NCBI GenBank assembly: GCA_964521525.1
Contig: CAZFTD010000206.1
Span: forward strand, 1-5,398
Source of the DNA: CALEUX01 sp964521525
Lineage (GTDB): Bacteria > Bacteroidota > Bacteroidia > Bacteroidales > Marinilabiliaceae
DNA length: 5,398 bases
Direction of reading: 5' to 3'
The notes below the pieces were generated by a model. It searched no databases. It was not told the DNA's origin and saw only the letters and a program-made list of their open reading frames with translations. Of this stretch, positions 1 to 5,398 are shown in pieces. Position numbers and translations under genes: made by a program. Position 1 is the stretch's first letter. The number at the start of each line of letters is the position of its first letter.

Positions 1-1
1 A

Positions 2-97
2 TATTCTGATGATTATAATTATCATGCACTGATTGCTAATTCACTGTTAATCAGCCTTGTAAAAAAGCTTAACGAATCATTGATAAAGCGTACATAA
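2..97 (+). CDS. C-terminal fragment of an unidentified upstream gene (5' end outside window)
   Basis: One frame stays open from the window edge for 31 codons and ends at TAA (95-97); the other two forward frames hit stops within the first 30 bases. The tail reads YSDDYNYHALIANSLL, then ISLVKKLNESLIKRT. It is mixed polar and hydrophobic with a lysine-rich end, as expected for a terminal amphipathic helix of a soluble protein. I do not recognise the family. An open frame of this length in AT-rich DNA can arise by chance, so the call rests on protein-like composition and on lying upstream of, and co-directional with, the next gene (126 bp spacing). No convincing hairpin terminator follows the stop. 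Confidence 0.45.
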   Translation, partial: YSDDYNYHALIANSLLISLVKKLNESLIKRT

Positions 98-149
98 TTT
101 AAAACTTATGAAGGTTTTCAGCTTATGAACATGGCTTTAAAGAAATTCG

Positions 150-180
150 TTGTAAATCACTAATTTTAAGATTACTTTTA
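150..180 (+). promoter_or_regulatory. candidate Bacteroidota-type promoter for the DUF4919-like gene
   Basis: TTG at 150-152 and TACTTTTA at 173-180 are separated by 20 bases. This resembles the known Bacteroidota pattern of a -33 TTG-containing element and a -7 TAnnTTTG element, with the final G replaced by A. Transcription would start near 187, giving a leader of about 37 bases. A second -7-like match, TAACTTTT at 194-201, has no obvious -33 partner. In DNA this AT-rich, partial matches are frequent, so this is only a candidate. Confidence 0.3.
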
Positions 181-223
181 CTTTAACCAAACGTAACTTT
201 TTCAACTAATTCTCCCAAAAGTA

Positions 224-922
224 ATGAAGGCTATATCTTTTATTTCAGTGCTACTGGTTACCACCACCAGCCTGTTCAGTCAGAATTTCGATTATAAAAA
301 ACCCGATTACGAGGAAATTGAGAAAATTATTCAGGAAAAAACATCTGAATTCTATTATCCCAATTTAATGAACAGGTACCAGAAAAACGATACAACGCTT
401 ACACTTGATGAATACCGGGTATTGTATTATGGTTATCTGTTTCATGACGCTTACACCCCATATGGAACATCAACTTATGTTGATAGTCTGCGACAAATTT
501 TCAATCGGGATTCTCTCAGCACCGACGACTTCCTAACCGTTATCCGGTTTGAAGAGAAAATCCTTGAAGAGTACCCATTCAATCTTCGCGATATTAATAC
601 GTTAACCTATGCCTTATTCCATGTTGGCGACACCCTGAAATCGATGTTCAACTATTTAAAATTAAACATGTTAATAGAGACCATTCTCTCTACAGGCGAT
701 GGTGAAACTGAACAATCGGCCTGGCATGTTATTTCTGTTAACCACGAATACGATATTTTAAATATTCTGGGATTTGATTTTAGTGGTATGCAAACCTTAA
801 CACAAAACCGTTGCGATTTTCTGAAAGTAAACGATAATGAATATGGTATTGAAGGTTTGTATTTCGATGTGAGCATGCTCTTAAAAATGCAATCTAAAAC
901 ATTTAATACCAACCAGAAATAA
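224..922 (+). CDS. secreted DUF4919-like protein, function unknown
   Basis: This 232-residue protein starts with a short signal peptide: K2, a hydrophobic core at about residues 4-15, then SLFSQNF, with probable cleavage after S19. The mature part carries the hallmarks I associate with DUF4919, an uncharacterised Bacteroidota family. These are YPNLMNRY (45-52), immediately followed by DTTLTLDEYRVLYYGYLF (56-73). Later come an acidic GDGETEQSAWHVISVNHEYD stretch (158-177) and GLYFDVSMLL (211-220) near the C terminus. Length is typical for a single-domain family member, with no sign of truncation. There is no lipobox cysteine, so a periplasmic or secreted soluble protein is more likely than a lipoprotein. 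The ATG at 224 is chosen because it places the signal peptide exactly at the N terminus. No Shine-Dalgarno is visible ahead of it, only A-rich bases, which is common in this phylum. Its biochemical role is unknown. It converges with the small minus-strand gene. The family name comes from recalled motif similarity, not a search. Confidence 0.85.
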   Translation: MKAISFISVLLVTTTSLFSQNFDYKKPDYEEIEKIIQEKTSEFYYPNLMNRYQKNDTTLTLDEYRVLYYGYLFHDAYTPYGTSTYVDSLRQIFNRDSLSTDDFLTVIRFEEKILEEYPFNLRDINTLTYALFHVGDTLKSMFNYLKLNMLIETILSTGDGETEQSAWHVISVNHEYDILNILGFDFSGMQTLTQNRCDFLKVNDNEYGIEGLYFDVSMLLKMQSKTFNTNQK

Positions 923-1080
923 CAATAACCATTTAAGAGTTAATATAACAGATTGTTAAAATAGGGTATAGAAATATCCGTAAAAGTTTCTACCGGGAAA
1001 TGCTTTCTACAAAAAATAATGACCAAATAAAGAAGTCAGAGCAATTCAAAGTGAATATAATAATGAACAATTCTTCTGTT
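923..1080. other. convergent intergenic spacer without genes
   Basis: This 158-bp AT-rich gap lies between the stop codons of the DUF4919-like gene (+) and the small protein gene (-). It contains no plausible open frame. A weak hairpin lies inside it (965-994). A second inverted pair, TAACAAT at 920-926 with ATTGTTA at 952-958, has a 25-base loop and is too loose to call. Confidence 0.7.
965..994 (-). terminator. weak candidate hairpin terminator downstream of the small gene
   Basis: GGTA (965-968) and GAAA (971-974) can pair with TTTC (987-990) and TACC (991-994), leaving a two-base bulge (969-970) and a 12-base loop. Read on the minus strand, the stem is followed by CTATTTTAAC, a poor U-tract. 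It lies about 87 bases past the small gene's stop. Stem GC content is low, so it may be incidental. Confidence 0.2.
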
Positions 1081-1272
1081 TTATTCAAAGGGATTGTCCT
1101 TGAATTTGTTCTGTTGTGATTCAGGCTCCTGAGGAGCTGCCGGATTTGGTGAATTGCCATATGGGTCGTTAGGGTTAGGAGGGGTATTGGGCGAAGTCAT
1201 AACCAACGATATGGACGTATCCAATTCAACTACAGAAACAACAGGTGCAATATATTGTTTTTTGATATTCAT
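1081..1272 (-). CDS. small proline/asparagine-rich protein with YIAP-LD-ISLVM N-terminal motif
   Basis: This 63-residue protein has a conserved-looking head, KKQYIAP (4-10), VVELD (14-18) and ISLVM (21-25). A low-complexity tail rich in P, N, Q and E (26-55) follows, then the terminal FKDNPFE. Small unnamed Bacteroidota proteins with the same architecture are familiar: a short basic start, then YIAP, E-x-LD and a hydrophobic ISLVM-like patch, then a variable Pro-rich tail ending in NPF-x. Their function is not established. The hydrophobic segment is too short for a transmembrane helix and there is no classical signal peptide. The start is supported by AAAGGA three bases before ATG (AAAGGATAAATG on the minus strand). 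Its first 46 bases are repeated across the N gap. The correct upstream sequence is therefore uncertain, and a second copy may exist. Confidence 0.7.
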   Translation of the reverse strand: MNIKKQYIAPVVSVVELDTSISLVMTSPNTPPNPNDPYGNSPNPAAPQEPESQQNKFKDNPFE

Positions 1273-1281
1273 TTATCCTTT
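1227..1281. repeat. left copy of a perfect 55-bp direct repeat flanking the N gap
   Basis: The sequence from CAACTACAGAAAC to ATTTATCCTTT here is identical, base for base, to 1382-1436, and each copy abuts the run of Ns. It covers the ribosome binding site, start codon and first 15 codons plus one base of the small minus-strand gene. Immediately outside it the two flanks differ completely. It is most simply an assembly-overlap signature, or alternatively the identical 5' ends of two gene copies. Confidence 0.97.
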
Positions 1282-1381
1282 NNNNNNNNNNNNNNNNNNN
1301 NNNNNNNNNNNNNNNNNNNNNNNNNNNNNNNNNNNNNNNNNNNNNNNNNNNNNNNNNNNNNNNNNNNNNNNNNNNNNNNNN
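1282..1381. other. assembly gap, exactly 100 Ns
   Basis: A run of 100 undetermined bases. The round number is the conventional placeholder for a gap of unknown length, so no distance should be inferred. Open frames reading through it on the plus strand are artefacts. Confidence 0.97.
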
Positions 1382-1427
1382 CAACTACAGAAACAACAGG
1401 TGCAATATATTGTTTTTTGATATTCAT
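1382..1427 (-). CDS. 5' fragment of the small YIAP protein gene, truncated by the N gap
   Basis: This stretch repeats the start of the 63-residue protein, encoding MNIKKQYIAPVVSVV, with the same AAAGGA upstream, and then runs into Ns. It is either the same gene seen twice because two overlapping contigs were spaced apart, or the head of a second tandem copy whose tail lies in the unsequenced gap. The sequence alone cannot decide. It should not be counted as an independent gene without read support. Confidence 0.4.
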
Positions 1428-1436
1428 TTATCCTTT
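1382..1436. repeat. right copy of the perfect 55-bp direct repeat flanking the N gap
   Basis: Identical over all 55 positions to 1227-1281. The identity begins at the first base after the Ns and ends at 1436. If the two copies are one locus, the true upstream region of the small gene is the sequence from 1437 rightward. Confidence 0.97.
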
Positions 1437-1614
1437 ATAAAACTATAAAAGCACACTAAAAAGCTAAAATTAACTGCGTTTAATATTGAAAAATAATCGC
1501 AATATAAAAAGCAGTTAATTTTATTTAGGCACTTATTTCGAAAACATAAATATAACTTATTTATGCCGATTTTATTTTACTACATATAAATACAATGCAA
1601 AAATAGTTATTTTA
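1437..1614. other. AT-rich spacer between large surface protein gene and small gene
   Basis: This 178-bp non-coding stretch is strongly AT-rich and has no supportable open frame. Its only clear structure is the long hairpin at 1465-1523. It should carry the 3' end of the large minus-strand transcript and any promoter of the small gene, but no convincing -33/-7 pair is visible on the minus strand. Confidence 0.6.
1465..1523 (-). terminator. long imperfect hairpin, probable terminator of the large surface protein gene
   Basis: TAAAATTAACTGC (1465-1477) is the exact reverse complement of 1511-1523, a 13-bp outer stem. Inside it, after single mismatches, TTT (1479-1481) pairs with AAA (1507-1509) and ATATTG (1483-1488) with CAATAT (1500-1505), leaving an 11-base loop. 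In total, 22 pairs form within 59 bases. On the minus strand the stem's 3' arm ends in TTTTA, followed by GCTTTTTAG, a T-rich tract. The hairpin starts 91 bases past the stop at 1615, so it fits a Rho-independent or 3'-end-stabilising structure for that gene. The stem is nearly symmetric and could also act on the plus strand. Confidence 0.5.
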
Positions 1615-1851
1615 TTAAAATACCACAACCTTATATTGATTCTGCATCTCAACAGGCAGTCCGTTAATCCGCAATAAATATGTTCCGGATGATTCTACAT
1701 TTAGCCTATTGGTAGTGCCATCCAATAAAATACCCTTTTGCAGAATCCTTCCACTCATATCAAACAAACTAAACTCAAGCTGGTTTAAAAGCAGTGGTAC
1801 TTCAACATAAATTATTTTATTATTTGAATAGATATTCAAAGTTGATGATTT
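1615..1851 (-). other. T9SS type A C-terminal sorting domain
   Basis: The last 78 codons plus stop encode LNIYSNNKIIYVEV, then LEFSLFDMSGRILQKG, then SSGTYLLRING and the terminal YKVVVF. This is the usual order of the type A signal: an N-I-Y-x-N opening, a phi-x-D-x-x-GR strand pair, a G-x-Y-phi-phi-x-phi strand and a final K-V-x-V. In known cargo this domain targets the protein through the type IX translocon and is removed by the PorU sortase. The usual proline of 'YPNP' openings is replaced (YSNN), a tolerated variation. The host must encode T9SS for this to work; that machinery is not in the window. Confidence 0.85.
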
Positions 1852-4800
1852 TACAGGTGCGTCATAACTCGCTACAACTTGGTTAATCTTCAACGCAAAT
1901 CTGGTTTGATTAAAACCACTTGCCGGAACAGTAAATGAGTATGGAGTCCCGTCAGATAAAATATGAGTTGTATTTAGGGTTTTATCCAGCAATAAAACTT
2001 CGGTATTGTCAACACTATTGGTAACCAATTGTATAGAAAACGAACCTGCTGCCGGAGACAGATAGCCCAGAGGTATTTCCATTCCCGGGTCAAAAGGTAA
2101 TCCGTTAATAGCACTTCTCATAGAACCGGCAAGGGTGTATAATTGAAGAACCCTGTTGCTGGCAGAAAAATATTTCTCAGCATCATATTTGTCTTTGCCA
2201 ATACTAGCTTCGTTGGTTAATACAATAGCCGTTTCATCTTTAGAAAGGCCATTAATACCTGCCAGTTTTATATGTGGCATAATAGATCTTCCGGAACCAG
2301 ATTTAAGATAAGAAGTTGTATTTAACCCCATATCAGAAGGTTTAAAAGTAATACTACCCGAAGTATAACCTTCCTTAATTTTGGCAAAAAATCCATGATT
2401 GGATGGTATCCAGGGATCTGATATATTAATAGTTACGCCACTTTCGGAACTATAAGTACCATAAACATCATCCATATGTTTCCATATCCAAACCGCATTT
2501 TCCACACTCTCAGTTTTTGTGAGAAGGTCCCAGTTTACAGCTGCTGTATAAGGATTTCCTAACATGTTCCAACCAAAACCTGTGGCACTATAGGTCATAT
2601 TTGCAATAAACTCACCCTCGTTAAGCGCTCCACTAAATACAAGATTTTGTGTACTACGGGCTAAGTACCCTCTGGCAGGCTGCATGGTTCCTCCGCTAAA
2701 TTCAATAAACGAACCTGTTGGGTTATTATAATAGAACATGCGATCGGTGGCGCCTAAGCTCGCTTTTGTTACACCCGATACTGGCGAGGAAATAATATAG
2801 GTTTGATTTGAAAAATTCACAACCTGATCGATTCTTACTCTTGATGGTGTTACAGATAGAGTCCCTCCCTGCTTAACATAGGAAGCATTAATATTGGGAG
2901 ACGATTGCATATTGAAGAATCCATTCACTGTAATAGTTCCGCCAGTGTGTACAACCGATGCACCCGGCTCAATAATAAAATTGTTCACATTAATACTTCC
3001 ACTGCCAATTATTGGAGAATTAGCATTAGCCAGTATTATCACGCTTTTGTTGGCCACATAATTTCCATCCTGCCAGTTACCCGGATCTGCCCAATCAGTA
3101 ACATTTCCATTGCCAATCCATCGATTGTATTTGTCGGTTTGGAAAGTTCTTGTAATCTGTATGGTTGTATTCCCAAACTCATCCGATAAAGGTTCAATTA
3201 TTACACTATAATCGGTGTCTTCAAGCAAAGGTGAATTTGGTGTTAAAGTAACAGTTTCGCCATCAGCACTAACCGAGAAATTAAAATCTACATCTGCCTC
3301 TCCCACTTTTATTTTAAAATAGCCTGCATTAATATCCTCAGTTAATAAACCATTTATCCCATATATTTTTTCGGAAAACACCAATACAATTTCAGCATCT
3401 GTTTGAACAAGGTTCTCTCCATTTGCAGGAACTGATAATTCCTGATTGATAACAGGCGCTGTCCGGTCAATATCAACACGCACTATGTCACTGAACTTTT
3501 CTCCTGAATAAGCAATGGCATATAGATAATAGTTTGTACCCTGTGGGGTGAACTGATTAAACAACACATTGCCTGTAAGCAAAGTATTGGCAATCATAGC
3601 TTCGTTCCATGCAATGCGTGCGTTGTCACCATTATGATTTTTCCCCTCACGTATTTGTTGAGCTGTAGGTTGGGTGGTAGAACTTGTAACAACAAAGTAA
3701 ATAATACCATTTTGGTCAGTTTGACCATTAAAAGTAAACTGAGTTGGATTCTGATTTGAGATATTTGGATAACCCGATGCCCAAAATGGAGGCGCAGTTA
3801 CGGTTGTAAAATACCAATAGCCAGCATCAGAAATTCCGGGAAAGTTTGCACCGGTTGCTGCCGATCGAACAAATCCCGGATCGATTAGCACGTAGACATT
3901 TGTGTTATAAGGCAAAGTAACATTCGTGAGCGATACAGTTAAAACATTACCTGACACAGAAACCTGTGGATTGGTTCGGGCTATAGTGGCCAACTCCATA
4001 TTATTGGAATCAAAAACCCGGAAATTAGCATTTGAAGCTGTACCTATTAAAATGTTCTCATTAAATGTTACAGAAAGTACAGGATTACGGGGTACTTCAA
4101 CAGAACCAGGTACGGGAGATAATCCGTTTTCAATAATTGCCGGAGGTTCAGCAGGTACTATGGTTGTAAATCTCCAGTTATTTTCTTCGCTATTATCAAT
4201 ACCATCAAAGCCGATAATAGCCCCTGGCTCAACTAAAACATAATACTCTTCACCTTCAAGAAAGTTTGAAGAAGGATTTATAACCATTGTATTACCAGCT
4301 ACGGTAATTTCTGAACTTGTAAAGTACGAACTTACCCAGTACTCACCAAATATAACATCATCGCTACTACGAATAATCTGCACCCCTCCTCCTGAAGGGC
4401 CTTTACTTGCTATTTTATCAAAGGTTAAGGTTAAATTTTTGTCTATTTCTACGCCAATTTCATCCTTTGGAGGATCAAATTCAACAACTACCAGTCCAGA
4501 GGCTGCAGTTGTAAACCTCCAGTTATTAAGCTCAGTATTATCAATACCAGCAAAACCTTCAATGGCATTATTGCCAATTAAAACGTAATACAATTCTCCT
4601 TCTTCAAAATCAAGTTGAGGGTTAATTATGAGTTGATTCCCATTAACAGAAATTTCTGAACTGGTAAATCCAACACTCATATAATAATCACCAAAAACAG
4701 ACTGGTCAGAGTCTTTAATTATTTGAATTGGCCCACCTGTACCTTTATTTATAGATCGACTGAGTGTTAAGGTTAATGTTTTATCTTTAGAAACCCCTTC

Positions 4801-5398
4801 AGCATTGGGCTCAGGATCGTAACTGCTAACTGTTAATATGGGGTTAGCAACAATAAACCGCCAGTTATTGCCTTCACTGTTGTCAATTCCCCCAAATCCA
4901 CTTATAGCACCAGGCTCAATAGTTACATAATACTCCTCAGATTCTATAAAATTGAGAACCGGATTTATATGTAATTGATTTCCAACAAAAGTAACCTCAT
5001 CATTCGTAAAATAAGAGCTTACCCAATAGTTACCAATTAAACTCTCATCACTGGTGCGTACAACCTGAATAACGCCTCCTGCTCCTTTACTTATTGGTTT
5101 ATCAAAAGTTAATGTAAGAATTTTATCTATTTCAACTCCAGTGGCATCTTGTTGTGGATCAAAATTAACGACTACCGGGCCCAATACTAAAGTTGTGAAC
5201 CGCCAGTTGTTTGATGGAGAATTGTCGATTCCTCCGAATGCATCAATAGCGTTATTACCTATAATTACATAGTACAACTCACCTTCTTCAAAATCGAACT
5301 GAGGATTGATTATTAATTGGTTACCAATTACAGTTATTTCTGGACTGGTAAATCCAACACTCATATAATAATCACCAAAAACAGACTGGTCAGAGTCT
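1615..5398 (-). CDS. large multi-Ig-domain cell-surface protein with T9SS type A sorting domain (N terminus outside window)
   Basis: This is the C-terminal part (at least 1,260 residues) of a huge secreted protein. The frame is open through the right edge, and the residues before the first in-window Met (codon 5362-5364) read DSDQSVFGDYY, matching an internal repeat. That Met is therefore not the start; the signal peptide lies outside. Numbering from that Met, residues 1-405 hold four SbsA-like Ig repeats, each ending near GIDN...NNWRF. Residues 406-523 hold a divergent Ig domain and 525-633 an Fn3-like module with a PTAQQIREG motif. A further SbsA-like Ig domain, starting DRTAPVI, spans about 634-744. 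WIGNGNVTDWADPGNW (749-764) opens a beta-rich module, and GWNMLGNPY (931-939) marks a module common in T9SS cargo. Residues 1172-1249 form the sorting domain ending YKVVVF. Export should be by Sec, then T9SS, with C-terminal cleavage and surface attachment or release. No catalytic motif is visible, so adhesion or scaffolding is inferred; an enzyme domain could lie upstream. Domain names are recalled by pattern, not searched. Confidence 0.9.
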   Translation of the reverse strand, partial: DSDQSVFGDYYMSVGFTSPEITVIGNQLIINPQFDFEEGELYYVIIGNNAIDAFGGIDNSPSNNWRFTTLVLGPVVVNFDPQQDATGVEIDKILTLTFDKPISKGAGGVIQVVRTSDESLIGNYWVSSYFTNDEVTFVGNQLHINPVLNFIESEEYYVTIEPGAISGFGGIDNSEGNNWRFIVANPILTVSSYDPEPNAEGVSKDKTLTLTLSRSINKGTGGPIQIIKDSDQSVFGDYYMSVGFTSSEISVNGNQLIINPQLDFEEGELYYVLIGNNAIEGFAGIDNTELNNWRFTTAASGLVVVEFDPPKDEIGVEIDKNLTLTFDKIASKGPSGGGVQIIRSSDDVIFGEYWVSSYFTSSEITVAGNTMVINPSSNFLEGEEYYVLVEPGAIIGFDGIDNSEENNWRFTTIVPAEPPAIIENGLSPVPGSVEVPRNPVLSVTFNENILIGTASNANFRVFDSNNMELATIARTNPQVSVSGNVLTVSLTNVTLPYNTNVYVLIDPGFVRSAATGANFPGISDAGYWYFTTVTAPPFWASGYPNISNQNPTQFTFNGQTDQNGIIYFVVTSSTTQPTAQQIREGKNHNGDNARIAWNEAMIANTLLTGNVLFNQFTPQGTNYYLYAIAYSGEKFSDIVRVDIDRTAPVINQELSVPANGENLVQTDAEIVLVFSEKIYGINGLLTEDINAGYFKIKVGEADVDFNFSVSADGETVTLTPNSPLLEDTDYSVIIEPLSDEFGNTTIQITRTFQTDKYNRWIGNGNVTDWADPGNWQDGNYVANKSVIILANANSPIIGSGSINVNNFIIEPGASVVHTGGTITVNGFFNMQSSPNINASYVKQGGTLSVTPSRVRIDQVVNFSNQTYIISSPVSGVTKASLGATDRMFYYNNPTGSFIEFSGGTMQPARGYLARSTQNLVFSGALNEGEFIANMTYSATGFGWNMLGNPYTAAVNWDLLTKTESVENAVWIWKHMDDVYGTYSSESGVTINISDPWIPSNHGFFAKIKEGYTSGSITFKPSDMGLNTTSYLKSGSGRSIMPHIKLAGINGLSKDETAIVLTNEASIGKDKYDAEKYFSASNRVLQLYTLAGSMRSAINGLPFDPGMEIPLGYLSPAAGSFSIQLVTNSVDNTEVLLLDKTLNTTHILSDGTPYSFTVPASGFNQTRFALKINQVVASYDAPVKSSTLNIYSNNKIIYVEVPLLLNQLEFSLFDMSGRILQKGILLDGTTNRLNVESSGTYLLRINGLPVEMQNQYKVVVF
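4660..4714. repeat. internal copy of the 55-bp repeat that ends the window
   Basis: Bases 4660-4714 are identical to 5344-5398. Position 4659 (A) differs from 5343 (G), so the identity begins exactly there. It encodes the DSDQSVFGDYYMSVGFTS part of an A-type Ig unit. Confidence 0.95.
5344..5398. repeat. terminal copy of the 55-bp repeat, running to the window edge
   Basis: This copy matches 4660-4714 without a mismatch and reaches the last base of the window. Its length equals that of the duplicated flank of the N gap, which suggests the sequence stops here because the assembler could not resolve this repeat. Confidence 0.95.

Larger units (their letters stand above)
4150..5398 (-). repeat. 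tandem Ig-repeat array with alternating A/B units (higher-order period about 228 codons)
   Basis: Four successive Ig units of about 113-115 codons occupy 5179-5398 (A, partial), 4840-5178 (B), 4495-4839 (A) and 4150-4494 (B). A units share SVFGDYYMSVGFTS, FEEGELYYV and IGNNAI. B units share GVEIDK, LTLTFDK, YWVSSYFT and EPGAI. All share a K-G-rich strand, GIDN and NNWRF. The two A units are about 84% identical over the comparable 69 residues, far closer to each other than to their B neighbours. Corresponding DNA points are 684 bp apart for A and 687 bp for B, one codon being extra in the left B unit. This indicates duplication of an A-B pair, not of single units. Confidence 0.85.

Noticed and set aside
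101..118. AAAAC/GTTTT hairpin as terminator of the left-edge gene
   Set aside because: The stem is only five AT-rich pairs with no following T-tract, so it is not distinguishable from chance.
652..912. Minus-strand open frame antisense to the DUF4919-like gene
   Set aside because: It is a shadow of a clearly coding plus-strand gene with signal peptide and family motifs, and it has no domain features of its own.
1227..1436. Target-site duplication or attachment sites of a mobile element in the gap
   Set aside because: 55 bp is too long for a normal target duplication, there are no inverted terminal repeats or integrase, and the repeat lies over a gene start next to a placeholder gap. An assembly explanation is simpler.
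1154..1440. Plus-strand open frames running through the N gap
   Set aside because: They exist only because Ns are read as open codons, and they are antisense to the small gene. Their sequence is duplicated from the 55-bp repeat.
1438..1445. TAGTTTTA on the minus strand as a -7 promoter element for the small gene
   Set aside because: It lies immediately next to the ribosome binding site, leaving almost no leader, and no TTG is found at the expected -33 position.
2905..4243. Two plus-strand open frames (2905-3189 and 3926-4243) inside the large minus-strand gene
   Set aside because: Both are antisense to well-supported Ig and beta-rich modules and show no recognisable protein features.
5362..5364. 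ATG as the true start of the large surface protein
   Set aside because: The reading frame continues upstream to the window edge with residues matching an internal repeat unit, and there is no signal peptide after this Met.
4150..5398. Possible CRISPR or satellite array
   Set aside because: The periodicity (about 340 bp units, 684-687 bp pairs) is in frame with protein Ig repeats and divergence respects codons, so it is a coding repeat.

Overview
The window looks like a scaffold from a Bacteroidota genome, probably a draft or metagenome-assembled one. The evidence is AT-rich intergenic DNA, a secreted DUF4919-type protein, and a very large multi-Ig surface protein ending in a type IX secretion (T9SS) type A sorting domain. 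A small protein of the N-terminal 'K-x-YIAP ... LD-x-x-ISLVM' type also fits this phylum. A Marinilabiliales/Prolixibacteraceae-like host is my guess from overall protein style; no marker gene is present to prove it.

Layout, left to right. Bases 2-97 (+) hold the last 31 codons of a gene entering from the left. Bases 224-922 (+) encode a secreted DUF4919-like protein, with a weak Bacteroidota-type promoter candidate ahead of it. Bases 923-1080 are a gene-free convergent spacer. Bases 1081-1272 (-) encode a 63-residue proline/asparagine-rich small protein. Bases 1282-1381 are exactly 100 Ns, flanked on both sides by the same perfect 55-bp sequence, which is the 5' end of the small gene. Bases 1437-1614 are an AT-rich spacer with a long imperfect hairpin. 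From 1615 to the right edge (-) runs the 3' part of a large T9SS-exported cell-surface protein of at least 1,260 residues. It contains alternating Ig-like repeats, further Ig/Fn3-like modules, a 'W-x-G ... W-x-D-P-x-N-W' module, a 'GWN-x-LGNPY' module and the sorting domain.

No known defence, mobile or biosynthetic system is visible, and the genes do not form an evident pathway. The strongest non-routine signals concern repeats and assembly. The right edge falls inside a copy of a sequence found 684 bp earlier, and that identity is exactly 55 bp. This is the same length as the duplicated flank of the N gap. The shared length suggests assembly-graph breaks at 55-mers. It implies that the Ig array, and possibly the small gene, exist in more copies than the window shows.
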